From: Marinobacter salsuginis
Lineage (GTDB): Bacteria > Pseudomonadota > Gammaproteobacteria > Pseudomonadales > Oleiphilaceae
Direction: 5' to 3'
DNA: 64,000 nucleotides
NCBI RefSeq assembly: GCF_009617755.1
Contig: NZ_BGZH01000006.1
Coordinates: 48,361-112,360, forward strand
Shown in pieces: positions 8,797 to 16,729 of this stretch. Under the pieces are notes generated by a model, which made no database searches, had not been told where the DNA came from, and saw nothing but the letters and a program-made list of their open reading frames with translations. The translations under genes and the position numbers were made by a program. The first letter of the stretch is position 1, and each line of letters begins with the position of its first letter.

Positions 8797-9837
8797 TCAA
8801 GCCGGGCTCGCCTCTTTTTCAAGCATCCCCGCAATCGCGCCACGTATCCTGTCGAACTGCGGCTCTTCCAGCAGCAGAACTTGACGAAGTTCCTCTTCGG
8901 TCAGAGTGGGGTGATTGACGTGACGCAATACCTCGCGGGTACCCAGCATAATTCCATCGCAGAGCGGGGTAGAATACTGCATCGGCGTTGGACGCGTCGT
9001 TGCAGGCAAACTGGCTTGGAAGCTAGAGGGTAAGCTCCACTTCTGGGCCACCAGTCGGGCGATTGCCCAATCGAACTGGCTGAAAACCGCACGAAACAGA
9101 CTGGGGGGTACCTCCTCTCGGTTGCAGCGGTCTTTGTAAAGCCTTTCCACTTCACGTCGAAGGGTGATGTAAGAGAGCGCCGGCAGTAAGCCCAATAGAA
9201 AGTGAGCACCGCTGTCCACACCTTTCGAGATGGCAACTGCTTCCGCTGATCTGGCGCATGTCATGCCCCACTGCCAGACTCGCTCACTGAACAGCGCTTC
9301 GGCATTGTCCCGCGCGGCCAGCATGGGTTGCATGATGGAAGCCGACACGACATTCCGAATGCCTCTGTGCCCTAACAGAAAGACCGCCTGGTCTACCGAC
9401 TCAATATGTTGATCTCCGGATCGGAAGAAGGGGCTGTTCGCGACCTGAAGAACCCGGTTGGTCAGTGCAGGGTCCTTCAAGATAATGCTAACCAGCTCCC
9501 GTCTGTCCGAGTTCTCCTTGGACAGGGCGTGCAACAGCTTGGGGAGAATCAGCGGCTGACGTGGCAACTCTTCCAGTTTGCCAGAGCTTATTCTGCTTTC
9601 CAGTTGGGCGACAATGGCGCTTGTGCGCTCGTCGGTTTTCTCCAGTTGGTGTGGCTCCACGTTCAAGAGCCAGGAGAGCAAGCCTTCTTGCAGACTTCCC
9701 GAGACCTCGTCTACGGCCAAGAAAACTGGATCGCTCGTCTCCTTATCGGCATGGCCCGGTTGGGAGGTAGTCGCGAGCTGCGATTTTGTCGTCGAGGTTC
9801 CGAAGAATTCCCTAACCCATTGAAGAGTGCGTCGCAC
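8797..9837 (-). CDS. HDOD domain protein (IS66 passenger)
   Basis: 346 residues with a polar N-terminal 70 residues and an HDOD domain at about 80-290: LPRQPLILPKLLHALSKE, VSIILKDPALTNRVLQVANS (the conserved DP-L--RVL--ANS motif), and VDQAVFLLGHRGIRNVV. The HD pair is absent (FLLGLLPALSYI), as in most HDOD proteins. The start is GTG at 9837 with AAGGGGA 6 bases upstream; an ATG three bases further up is in another frame. A consensus-like promoter lies at 10041-10067, so this gene is probably first in a passenger operon. Confidence 0.82.
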   Translation of the reverse strand: MRRTLQWVREFFGTSTTKSQLATTSQPGHADKETSDPVFLAVDEVSGSLQEGLLSWLLNVEPHQLEKTDERTSAIVAQLESRISSGKLEELPRQPLILPKLLHALSKENSDRRELVSIILKDPALTNRVLQVANSPFFRSGDQHIESVDQAVFLLGHRGIRNVVSASIMQPMLAARDNAEALFSERVWQWGMTCARSAEAVAISKGVDSGAHFLLGLLPALSYITLRREVERLYKDRCNREEVPPSLFRAVFSQFDWAIARLVAQKWSLPSSFQASLPATTRPTPMQYSTPLCDGIMLGTREVLRHVNHPTLTEEELRQVLLLEEPQFDRIRGAIAGMLEKEASPA

Positions 9838-9997
9838 CCATTTCCCCTTTTACTACGATAAAAAAGACTGTCTTCAGGAAGCATGACGATCGGACAGATC
9901 CTGACGCTGGAGTGTCCCTGACAGTTTTTAACACTCTCGAGACGCCCTCTCGCTTCGCTGTTATGAGCATCAACGAAGTGCAATGGCACTGCTGAAA

Positions 9998-10019
9998 AAC
10001 TAACACTTAACAGTTAGTT
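9998..10019. promoter_or_regulatory. Inverted repeat, possible operator upstream of the HDOD operon
   Basis: AACTAAC and GTTAGTT form perfect 7-base arms around an 8-base centre. It lies about 15-35 bases downstream of the expected transcription start of the promoter at 10041-10067, a place suited to repression. The rest of 9838-10248 holds no gene. Confidence 0.45.
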
Positions 10020-10040
10020 ACAATTAATCTAAGAGAGAGT

Positions 10041-10067
10041 TTTATAAACAGTTTAATGTTTTGTCAA
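10041..10067 (-). promoter_or_regulatory. Predicted sigma-70 promoter for the HDOD passenger genes
   Basis: On the minus strand TTGACA (10067-10062) is followed after 15 bases by TATAAA (10046-10041). The -35 box is perfect; the spacing is short. It points toward the HDOD gene starting at 9837 and sits between that gene and tnpC. Confidence 0.55.
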
Positions 10068-10248
10068 GAATATGAGACAGCGTTCACTCTTTATTGTCTT
10101 CTACTTGATCTGGAGGGTGAGTTAGACCGTGGTTTGTCTTGTGGGATTATCCGAAATTACGCTCAATCAAAAACGGCCAATTCCGCATGATAGAGCCTTT
10201 AGAGAGGAATCAAACAATCCAACATAAGGGGCCGGCCATTGCGACTTA

Positions 10249-11805
10249 TCAGGGTATGCAAGGCTTCCAGTTGTGGGGCAATAGCTCGTTGATGGCGTTG
10301 TTTTTCTGCGTCGGCAGCCGAGTCAGAACATCCTTTAGATAGGCATAGGGATCGTGCCCGTTCAGCTTCGCGGACTGGATCAGCGTCATGACCGCAGCTG
10401 CCCGTTGACCACTGCGCAGTGATCCCGCGAACAGCCAGTTGGAACGACCCAGCGCCCAGGGTCGGATCTGGTTTTCCACCCAGTTGTTGTCGATGGGCAC
10501 AGCGCCATCGTCCAGGTAGCGCGTCAGCGCTGCCCAACGTTTGAGGCTGTAATCCAACGCTTTGGCCGTGCCGGAGCCATCTGGCACCTTCTGGCGATGC
10601 GCCAGCATCCACTGATGCAGTGCGTCAGCCAGTGGTTTGGCTCTGGTTTGCCGGATTTCCCGTCGCTTATCCGGCGGCAGGTCTTTGGATTCTCGCTCGA
10701 TCTCGTAAAGCCCGCCGATGTATTCCAGGGCCTTGGCTGCCAACTCGCTCTTGTTGGCTTCGTGCAGGTCGTAGAACTTGCGCCGGGCGTGGGCCATACA
10801 ACCGATTTCGGTGATGCCATTACCGAACCCGGCTTTGTAGCCAGCGTAGTCGTCACAGACCAGCTTGCCCTGCCAGTCACCCAGGAAGTTCCGGGCGTAT
10901 TCGCCCGCACGGCTGGGCGCGAAGTCATAAACAGTGGCTTTGAGATCCGAGAACGGCGTGGTGCAGTAGGCCCAGACGTAGGCTTTGTGAGTCTTTTTCT
11001 TGCCCGGAGCCAGCATGCTGACCGGCGTTTCATCGGCATGCAGAACGCTGTGCTCCAACAGGGCATTTCTCAGTGCATCCACCAGGGGCTGCAACTGCAC
11101 ACCGCAGGCACCCACCCATTCGGCCAGGGTGGAGCGCGGGATTTCTAATCCGGCACGGCCGAAGATGCGTTCCTGGCGGTACAGCGGCAGATGGTCGGCG
11201 TACTTGGCCACCAGCACCTGGGCCAGCAGACCGGCGGTGGGGATGCCCTTGTCGATCACCTGCGCTGGAACCGGTGCCTGGATCAAGGTCTCGCATTCTT
11301 TGCAGGCCCACTTTCCCCGGATGTGGCGCTCCACCGTAAACTCACCCGGGACATAATCCAGCTTTTCACTGATGTCTTCACCGATGCGCTTGAGCTGGCA
11401 GCCACAACGGCACTGGGTATTTTCAGGCTCGTGGTGGATCAGGGTGCGGGGCAGTTCCGGTGGCAGCGGGGTGCGCTTGGGCTGCTGCTTTGGCCGAGCG
11501 GCTTTCTGCTCCTCGGTCATCGCCTGGTCCAGCTCGGCTTCGATGGCGGCCAGGTCGCTGTCGATCAGTTCGTCCAGCAGTTTCCCCTGAACCGCATCGA
11601 GTTGTTCACTACGACGGGCGTACTTGTGACGCTTGAGGATGGCTACTTCGTGGGTCAGCTTCTCGATGATGGCATTGCTGCGTACCAGCTCCCGCTCCTT
11701 CCGGCCCAAGGTTTGATCCTTGGCATCCAGAGAGTCCATCAGTTCCGTCGCCAGGGCACGGAGCTGATCGGCAGAGAGATGGTTGATATCGGGGCGCTGA
11801 GTCAT
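10249..11805 (-). CDS. tnpC: IS66-family transposase TnpC
   Basis: 518 residues, the usual IS66 transposase length. A coiled coil (about 25-110) is followed by a Cys-rich zinc-binding segment (TQCRCGCQL and KWACKECETL), then the DDE core: SVLHADETPV (first Asp), KLVCDDYAGY (second Asp) and VPIDNNWVENQIRPWALGR (Glu). The C-terminus ends with the IS66_C-like NAINELLPHNWKP. Catalytic residues are intact, so the element may still move. Confidence 0.95.
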   Translation of the reverse strand: MTQRPDINHLSADQLRALATELMDSLDAKDQTLGRKERELVRSNAIIEKLTHEVAILKRHKYARRSEQLDAVQGKLLDELIDSDLAAIEAELDQAMTEEQKAARPKQQPKRTPLPPELPRTLIHHEPENTQCRCGCQLKRIGEDISEKLDYVPGEFTVERHIRGKWACKECETLIQAPVPAQVIDKGIPTAGLLAQVLVAKYADHLPLYRQERIFGRAGLEIPRSTLAEWVGACGVQLQPLVDALRNALLEHSVLHADETPVSMLAPGKKKTHKAYVWAYCTTPFSDLKATVYDFAPSRAGEYARNFLGDWQGKLVCDDYAGYKAGFGNGITEIGCMAHARRKFYDLHEANKSELAAKALEYIGGLYEIERESKDLPPDKRREIRQTRAKPLADALHQWMLAHRQKVPDGSGTAKALDYSLKRWAALTRYLDDGAVPIDNNWVENQIRPWALGRSNWLFAGSLRSGQRAAAVMTLIQSAKLNGHDPYAYLKDVLTRLPTQKNNAINELLPHNWKPCIP

Positions 11806-11880
11806 GTCCCATAGTATGCCAAGCCCTTGTGCTGCAAGCGATTCGCAGTTCTGGCTATGGCGAAATTACTGCACTTGTGG

Positions 11881-12216
11881 TTACAGGATGGAGATGACGC
11901 CGCCGGCCCCTAGGCGCTGCCAGGGCAGGCCCTCAACCAGGGCGAATAACTGTTCCTCGGTCAGGCGCAGTTGGTCACCGCGCCAGGCTTCGCCCCAATG
12001 GAACTTGCCGCGGTTCAGCCGGCGGGCACACAGCCAGATGCCCAGGCCATCGTGGATCAGAACCTTCATCCGGTTGCCCCGTTTGTTGGCGAACAGGTAG
12101 GCGCAATGGGGCCTGGCAGAACCGAACACCTGAATAACCCGGGCCAGGGCCTTGTCGGGCCCGGCCCGCATATCCAGCGGTTCGGTAGCCAGCCAGATCT
12201 CGTCAATGCGGATCAT
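11881..12216 (-). CDS. tnpB: IS66 accessory protein TnpB (Orf2-like)
   Basis: The 111-residue product from the ATG at 12216 begins MIRIDEIWLATEPLDMRAG and contains the family signature HCAYLFANKRGNRMKVLIHD then GIWLCARRLNRG. The start overlaps the tnpA stop by four bases (ATGA), the usual translationally coupled layout in IS66; a longer frame upstream lies within tnpA and is not needed. TnpB is required for transposition together with TnpA and TnpC. Confidence 0.93.
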   Translation of the reverse strand: MIRIDEIWLATEPLDMRAGPDKALARVIQVFGSARPHCAYLFANKRGNRMKVLIHDGLGIWLCARRLNRGKFHWGEAWRGDQLRLTEEQLFALVEGLPWQRLGAGGVISIL

Positions 12217-12578
12217 CCCAGCAGGTCCCGTAACAGCGCAGCACACTGGTGCGCCTGCTCCGCAGGCCACTCCACCACGACCGAGCCACCGGCGCGGGGA
12301 ATCTTGATGCGGATGGTGCTACGCTTGTCTGGAACTGATTGGTTGCTCGGTGCAGAGGTTGCCGCTGGGAGAGCGACCGACACAAATCCCGATCTTTTCG
12401 GCGCTCGTCGCGCTTCATTAATCCAGCGCCGAACCATGTTGGTGTTGAGCCCATTCTCCAAAGAAATCCGGGAAACAGAAGCTCCGGGTTCTAGGCACTC
12501 AGCAACGATGTCGGCTTTAAACTCAGGAGAAAAGCGGCGACGCTTCTGATAGGGCTTGGTTGCGCTTACGTTGTTCAT
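12213..12578 (-). CDS. tnpA: IS66 accessory protein TnpA (Orf1-like, HTH)
   Basis: 121 residues with an IS3/IS911-type HTH at about 12-58: RRRFSPEFKADIVAECLEPG, SVSRISLENGLNTNMVRRWI. The C-terminus is short and variable. It is first in the tnpABC set, about 60 bases inside the right inverted repeat, and overlaps tnpB by four bases. Confidence 0.93.
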   Translation of the reverse strand: MNNVSATKPYQKRRRFSPEFKADIVAECLEPGASVSRISLENGLNTNMVRRWINEARRAPKRSGFVSVALPAATSAPSNQSVPDKRSTIRIKIPRAGGSVVVEWPAEQAHQCAALLRDLLG

Positions 12579-12634
12579 GTTAAGTGTCCACTAGAAAATA
12601 AGTGGACACTATCCTGACGGCAGCAGCGCCAGGA

Positions 12635-12660
12635 TCAAGATGGGATCACCAGACGGTTAC
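12635..12660 (-). repeat. IS66-family terminal inverted repeat, right
   Basis: The minus strand reads GTAACCG at the end and contains ATCCCATCTTGA, matching the left end at 22 of 26 bases. The duplicated target ACTAAAAT follows at 12661-12668. Confidence 0.93.
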
Positions 12661-12668
12661 ACTAAAAT

Positions 12669-13044
12669 TATTTTGGAAGTTACCGAGCATTCAAGAATTC
12701 TTGACTACCCTGAATTTCGAAATGCAGTACAGGTGATTCGAAAAATGGGGGCGCGGCTTGCGATTGATGATGCAGGCTCCGGATACGCGTCTCTGCAGCA
12801 CGTGATAGAGCTTGACGCCGATATTATCAAGTTAGATCTGAATTTGATTCGTAACATTCATTGTGATTATAAGAAACAAGCACTTGCGGCAGCTCTAGTC
12901 TCTTACGCACATCGAGTTAAAGCTCAAGTTGTCGCAGAGGGAGTGGAGTCCCAAGAAGAATTTAGCGTGCTAAAGGACCTCAAAATTGATAAAGTGCAAG
13001 GCTACCTAATTGGCAAACCTGAACCTTGGCCGTCCGTATCATAA
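12669..13044 (+). pseudogene. GAF-EAL phosphodiesterase, 3' part, separated by the IS66-family element
   Basis: This is the rest of the gene that starts at 4854. It reads IILEVTEHS (the metal-binding Glu of LEVTE), LAIDDAGSGYASLQHV (the DDFGxGYSSL motif), DIIKLDLNLIRNI and VVAEGVESQEEF, ending in GYLIGKPEP. These are the later catalytic motifs of an EAL phosphodiesterase and all look intact. Translation could begin at an ATG at 12640 inside the element, but the product would lack the GAF domain and the EAL strand. The frame joins exactly with 4854-5686. Confidence 0.93.
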
Positions 13045-13659
13045 TGTAGCAATCGCTCCCATTTTTAACAAGAACTACTCACACGCTTATAAATCGGGAT
13101 CGTAAAATTCGACTCCTTATCACAAGATAGATTTTTCAAGTACACATCTTTGGAGGGTTTTTCAAGTTAGGGAGGATAGCTGCGGGGCGCAAAAATAATC
13201 GGAAGATTTTACCTCGCCATTCCACCAACAGTCACGTGCTAACACATATGTGTTGAAAAAGAATGGTGCCAGGTGCCCCCGGCCAGGCTCACCACTGAGC
13301 AGGTGACGCAACCCGTATGCCGCTAAGGCTTCCACGGGCATTGCTGCAGGCAATAATCATAACCCAAACTATCCTAAAAAAATAGATTCCATACGAAGTA
13401 AGATCTAAAACTCTTGAAAGTATTTGCTACCACATTTTATAGGTATTTTTTACACATCGAAAAACCGCTAAGTAAACCGGATAATTTTACAGACCTTTGC
13501 AGTCATCCAATGGCGAACTCCCGATTCAGTACACATCGGGTGGCGTTCCACCAAACGTCTATTTAAAAGTGTTGGTAATGATCGGGCAGCGATATGCGAC
13601 GGTGCCCCACCATCGAGAAAATTCAACCCCCCTTTTTCAATGAGCCGCCATACAACACT
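13045..13659. other. Long AT-rich intergenic region with one perfect palindrome
   Basis: No gene is convincing here. The only clear structure is a 14-base perfect palindrome AACACATATGTGTT at 13241-13254. Short open frames have no family resemblance or ribosome sites. The stretch separates the broken EAL gene from the toxin-antitoxin pair and may be scar DNA. Confidence 0.4.
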
Positions 13660-14127
13660 TCAGAAATCAGAGCGCAGCCGATCATCAAATAGGAATGTTA
13701 TTTCAACGGCCGCTTCGATAACTGCTTCTGCGTCCGGGTGTTCCGGATTCAATAGGAGGTTATATTCTTGTGGAACGACACACGAACGGACCGCCAATGC
13801 CAGCGCTTCGCCTTCGATAAGGAAATCAGTCCCGATCTCTTGTGTGCCTGCCGACACTCTTGTTCCGTTCCAGTCTTTTGGGTAAACGTCATCGGCCAGG
13901 ACCATAATTTGGCTGTCTGGTACTTCGATTTGAAACAGTAGATAGTTCTGAAGACTGTCCTCTTCACCCAAATTAACCAGGATTTCTAGTTGAGCAAGTG
14001 CAATGCTCTCCGACAGATATACCGCCGAGTGATTGGGCAGATTCCAGCGCCCCCCATATTGGCGCGCACCAAACCCGGAAAACGCGGTATCCTTGTGTTT
14101 TCGTTTTGTAATACGGTACGCCTTCAT
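13660..14127 (-). CDS. RES-domain toxin (NAD-degrading type)
   Basis: 155 residues covering one RES domain. Signature positions are seen: YRITKRKHKDTAFSGFGARQ then YGGRWN (Arg and the GGRWN motif), VYLSESIALAQLEILVN (Ser/Glu region), and PQEYNLLLNPEHPD near the end (S/N-x-N-LLNPxHP). Known RES toxins degrade NAD+ and block growth; that activity is inferred here. It overlaps the Xre antitoxin gene by four bases, antitoxin first, as in the Xre-RES class of type II systems. Confidence 0.9.
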   Translation of the reverse strand: MKAYRITKRKHKDTAFSGFGARQYGGRWNLPNHSAVYLSESIALAQLEILVNLGEEDSLQNYLLFQIEVPDSQIMVLADDVYPKDWNGTRVSAGTQEIGTDFLIEGEALALAVRSCVVPQEYNLLLNPEHPDAEAVIEAAVEITFLFDDRLRSDF

Positions 14128-14630
14128 GCGTACACGCCGTGCTCAAGCTGACCAATCAGATCCCGTACCATGCGAATACCAGCCTCGGTATCCAGAAGAT
14201 CTATTGGGCACTGGTGCTCAAGGGCTCGCACCGGACGCTTCAGCCAACGTTGTGCCTTATCTCTATCACCTTCAAACAATTCCACGGCATCACGCATCAC
14301 CAGGTGCAAAGTCGCTACCCGATCCAGTTCTGCCTTGTTCACGGTGCCGTCTTCACGTCTGCGCAGCAAGGTGCGCGGGGAAATATCCAACAATGTGCAT
14401 AAAACAGTGTCGTCGATGTCGTAAAGGGCCTTCAGGGCATCCAGCTCCTTAGCCTTACCGCCGCGTCGGATTTTTTTTACGCCCTGAACGCCCGAGAATA
14501 CGTACTTTCCGGTGATAGTTGAGCGATGGGCTTTCACAGCACCACGCCCCCCATATACACCGCTAACATTCGCCTTCTCAGGCCCAAAATGCCCTTTAGA
14601 GCTCTGTTTTTTCTCAGTAATCGCTGACAT
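14124..14630 (-). CDS. Xre/MbcA/ParS-type antitoxin
   Basis: The product from ATG 14630 has 168 residues; this start has GGAGG 5 bases upstream, whereas the longer frame upstream does not. The N-terminal 50 residues are basic and polar; the centre holds an Xre-type HTH (LKALYDIDDTVLCTLLDISP, TLLRRREDG) and the C-terminus a DUF2384 segment (AVELFEGDRDKAQRWLKRPV, LLDTEAGIRMVRDLIGQLEHG). It neutralises the RES toxin and probably represses the operon. The long N-terminal tail is unusual for the family. Confidence 0.88.
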   Translation of the reverse strand: MSAITEKKQSSKGHFGPEKANVSGVYGGRGAVKAHRSTITGKYVFSGVQGVKKIRRGGKAKELDALKALYDIDDTVLCTLLDISPRTLLRRREDGTVNKAELDRVATLHLVMRDAVELFEGDRDKAQRWLKRPVRALEHQCPIDLLDTEAGIRMVRDLIGQLEHGVYA

Positions 14631-14641
14631 ATGAACCTCCC

Positions 14642-14673
14642 GCCATTTGGCAAAAATAGTATACCACAATGGC
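14642..14673 (-). promoter_or_regulatory. Predicted promoter and operator of the RES/Xre operon
   Basis: On the minus strand TATACT (14663-14658) is a good -10 box 28 bases before the antitoxin start; no strong -35 is seen. GCCATT and AATGGC arms (14642-14647 and 14668-14673) flank the -10 box, a layout suited to autorepression by the Xre protein. Confidence 0.5.
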
Positions 14674-14748
14674 GCCGGCATTTCTTTTAAATCGATCCTA
14701 CCCTTTTTAAGCCAACAGCGAAGAATCAAGAAAACACGTAAACACGAC

Positions 14749-15999
14749 TTAGCTGGTATCCAGTCTCACACTCTCACAATTCCCAGACACACTACCTGAA
14801 TCGGACAGCATTCTAATCGTCCGCGCCGGCACTAGAGAGCAACCACGATCAAACAACAAAGGAACCAAAAGCGAAGCAGCTATCTGATAGGTAGCATTTT
14901 TAACATTTGATTTGCCGGCGTTGAGCCGCTGCTTTGCCGTGGGAAAATCGACAACATTGCGGCCGGTCGGCGCGAGTAAGTGTTTGTGTTTTGCAACGGT
15001 TTGGCGGGAAAGTCCTGAAGCTTCTGCAACTGCCTTCTGTGTCAGTGGAATTCCCTGAGACTCGAGATTGGTGACCGCTGTACGAATCTTCTTCTCGGTT
15101 TTCTTAACGCGCTCTTTGTGCGTGTACTTGGCTGCTAATCGTTGCTTTTCTGGAAGTGGCATTGCGCGGTCTAACAGCATGGTGCCACGCGCGCAATCGG
15201 CGGCGCCGTAATACTTTGACCAGGTCCAGCGGGTGATTGACTTTACCGTCGCACGAACCTGGCTCTGACGAAGCTTGCTCGATTTGTAGTGACGCCCGGA
15301 AAATCGATTCTTGCTCCGTGCGTACTGCTCTACCCTCCTTATAAAAGAGCGTTCAGAGCCCTGTTCACGTTCCTGCCGCACGATCGCGTAGGCAAAAAAT
15401 CGAACCTGTTCGAACAACGTGCAATGTCGAGAATGGCTGACGGTTTCCAGGTCTGGAACACCGCGCCAGGGCGGCGCATATTCAAGCTCGCTCGCTGGCT
15501 GCAGCTCGCCGAGCGAATATTCGAAATTATGAAGCTCAGTAGTCTCCCACCAGGGGTGGCCTGGCGTCTTTGCCACAGGACCGCTATAAGCGAGATCCGC
15601 CCGTAATTTATGTGCCAACGAGCGATACACCGCTTTCATGAAATCAACCGGCTTCTGTCGAGCTCCTGGGCCAGAAAGAACCGGGGTGATCGCGTAGTAG
15701 AGGTGGGCACTGCTGGTTTTTGGGTTGCGCACGATCAGATTAGGGGGCGGCAATGCTGCGTCCTCCCAAATCATCGGATTAGCATGGTCAAGATCGAAAA
15801 CCAGCCAAGACACGACGTTCTTGCGATTGACCTGCATGTAAGGCCAATTTACCGCATTAGCCCTGGGTTTGATGTAAGCCGCGGTCTTGTTGTCGGAACA
15901 GCGACACAAATACGGCGCTTCATCAAAAACCCGGCGCAAGGACGACCCAGGCTTCGAGAACGCCTCGTTTTCCGGCCGTACGTCAGGTGATGTCGCCAC
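14749..15999 (-). CDS. ColE2-type plasmid replication initiation protein (Rep/replicase)
   Basis: 416 residues. Residues about 20-180 match the ColE2 replicase primase domain: NVVSWLVFDLDHANP (Asp-containing catalytic strand), NLIVRNPKTSSAHLYYAI and GHPWWETTELH. A PriCT-like helical part follows (about 195-270), then a C-terminal HTH (GIPLTQKAVAEASGLSRQTV). These proteins prime and start replication at an origin just downstream of their own gene, so the origin may lie near 14640-14750; I could not match it to the known ColE2 sequence. The start is GTG at 15999 with a poor ribosome site, consistent with the tight translational control known for ColE2 Rep. Confidence 0.88.
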   Translation of the reverse strand: MATSPDVRPENEAFSKPGSSLRRVFDEAPYLCRCSDNKTAAYIKPRANAVNWPYMQVNRKNVVSWLVFDLDHANPMIWEDAALPPPNLIVRNPKTSSAHLYYAITPVLSGPGARQKPVDFMKAVYRSLAHKLRADLAYSGPVAKTPGHPWWETTELHNFEYSLGELQPASELEYAPPWRGVPDLETVSHSRHCTLFEQVRFFAYAIVRQEREQGSERSFIRRVEQYARSKNRFSGRHYKSSKLRQSQVRATVKSITRWTWSKYYGAADCARGTMLLDRAMPLPEKQRLAAKYTHKERVKKTEKKIRTAVTNLESQGIPLTQKAVAEASGLSRQTVAKHKHLLAPTGRNVVDFPTAKQRLNAGKSNVKNATYQIAASLLVPLLFDRGCSLVPARTIRMLSDSGSVSGNCESVRLDTS

Positions 16000-16070
16000 G
16001 CAAAATTCCCCTGTCCGTGGGTGAATAAAGCGTGTAGAGCGGTTTCGTCGCCATTCTCTACCCTTATTTA

Positions 16071-16100
16071 TTGCAAAAGGGAGCCATGACGCGCTAATAT
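16071..16100 (+). promoter_or_regulatory. Predicted promoter for an RNA antisense to the rep leader
   Basis: TTGCAA (16071-16076), 18-base spacer, TATA-like TAATAT (16095-16100), read on the plus strand, opposite to rep. Expected start near 16107. Confidence 0.6.
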
Positions 16101-16106
16101 GAAGGC

Positions 16107-16218
16107 TGTGAGTGTGGTCCTTCGTTTAGCGCGGAGCTCGCACATCAGGCACTCAAGTTGCAGCTTGGTGCCCATTTTCTTGTAAAGGCCCGATTTACCA
16201 GATCGGGCCTTTTCTTTT
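16107..16218 (+). ncRNA. Candidate counter-transcribed RNA controlling rep (RNAI-like)
   Basis: A promoter (16071-16100) and a strong terminator (16187-16218) on the plus strand bound a transcript of about 110 bases lying across the leader of rep, which is read the other way. There is no open frame inside. In ColE2 plasmids a similar-sized antisense RNA (RNAI) binds the Rep mRNA leader and blocks translation, setting copy number. The assignment here is by position and signals, not by sequence match. Confidence 0.6.
16187..16218 (+). terminator. Rho-independent terminator of the antisense RNA
   Basis: GGCCCGAT and ATCGGGCC form an 8-base perfect stem with a 7-base loop, followed by TTTTCTTTT on the plus strand. 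On the minus strand it could also weakly end the HigA-like transcript, but the T-run is far better on the plus side. Confidence 0.85.
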
Positions 16219-16223
16219 GTCAG

Positions 16224-16547
16224 TTAGAAAAGCATATTCAATTCCTGTTGTGACTTCGCTTCTGGCTCCACGAGCCGAGGAATCCGGGACAAATACGACC
16301 CCTTCACTTGGTTTTGCCACCGATCATAATCGGCCTGCATTTCGAGCCATTTGACCGCAGGGATGCCGAAGCCTGCTTCCAGGCGCAGAGCCAAATCAAC
16401 AGTGATGTCAGCTTCGCCTTTAATCAGACGATAGAGCGTCATCCTTCCAATCTGAAGTGATTCTGCCGTCTGGCGCTTACTCAATTCGTGGCGCTCAACT
16501 TCGTGCCCCAGGTGAATGCCGGGGTGGATCGGGGCGGCGCTGGACAT
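16224..16547 (-). CDS. HigA-like helix-turn-helix regulator, orphan
   Basis: 107 residues from ATG 16547, which has GGAGG 9 bases upstream; the longer frame has no such site. The sequence is a HigA/VapI-family antitoxin: PIHPGIHLGHEVERHELSKR, an HTH (TAESLQIGRMTLYRLIKGEA) and LALRLEAGFGIPAVKWLEMQ. No HigB toxin is found on either side. It lies directly upstream of the rep leader, so it could regulate the replicon or be a remnant. Confidence 0.82.
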   Translation of the reverse strand: MSSAAPIHPGIHLGHEVERHELSKRQTAESLQIGRMTLYRLIKGEADITVDLALRLEAGFGIPAVKWLEMQADYDRWQNQVKGSYLSRIPRLVEPEAKSQQELNMLF

Positions 16548-16624
16548 GGTGCGGTTCCTCCGATGACAACCTATCCTGGAGTGTACCATAAGCGATACGT
16601 CGCGCAATCGCGTCACATGAGAAA

Positions 16625-16729
16625 CAACCCAAGGAAGGTTTGTCACAACCAGATGACGGCCCGGAGCAACCCAAAAACGGTGAAGAGCAACCCAACAACG
16701 GTGATAAGCAACCAGATGACGGCCCTAAG
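16625..16729. repeat. Five imperfect 21-bp tandem direct repeats (iteron-like)
   Basis: Units begin with CAACC at 16625, 16646, 16667, 16688 and 16709, exactly 21 bases apart. The common core is CAACC(C/A)A, then a variable part, then ACGG in the last four units. Two helical turns per unit is the spacing usual for replication or partition protein binding arrays. The array lies upstream of the HigA-like gene and runs into the last codons of 16725-17114. Confidence 0.75.

Larger units (their letters stand above)
5687..12660. mobile_element. IS66-family transposable element with three passenger regulatory genes (6974 bp)
   Basis: The left end (5687-5712) and the inverse of the right end (12635-12660) agree at 22 of 26 bases, starting GTAA and including ATCCCATCTTGA. 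A second shared subterminal motif GATAGTGTCCA sits about 45 bases inside each end. The unit is flanked by ACTAAAAT on both sides. Contents on the minus strand: tnpA, tnpB, tnpC at the right, then two HDOD genes and a GGDEF gene to the left. No second IS66 left end was found next to tnpC, so the passengers belong to the element rather than to a pair of IS copies. Typical IS66 elements are about 2.5 kb; this one is nearly three times that. Confidence 0.93.

Noticed and set aside
13162..13353. Short minus-strand frame in the long intergenic region
   Set aside because: No recognisable motif, no ribosome site, composition like the non-coding flank.
14640..14750. ColE2 origin sequence
   Set aside because: The place downstream of rep fits, but I could not match the known ColE2/ColE3 origin bases, so it is not listed as a feature.
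16625..16729. CRISPR array
   Set aside because: Units are tandem with no unique spacers and no cas genes are present.
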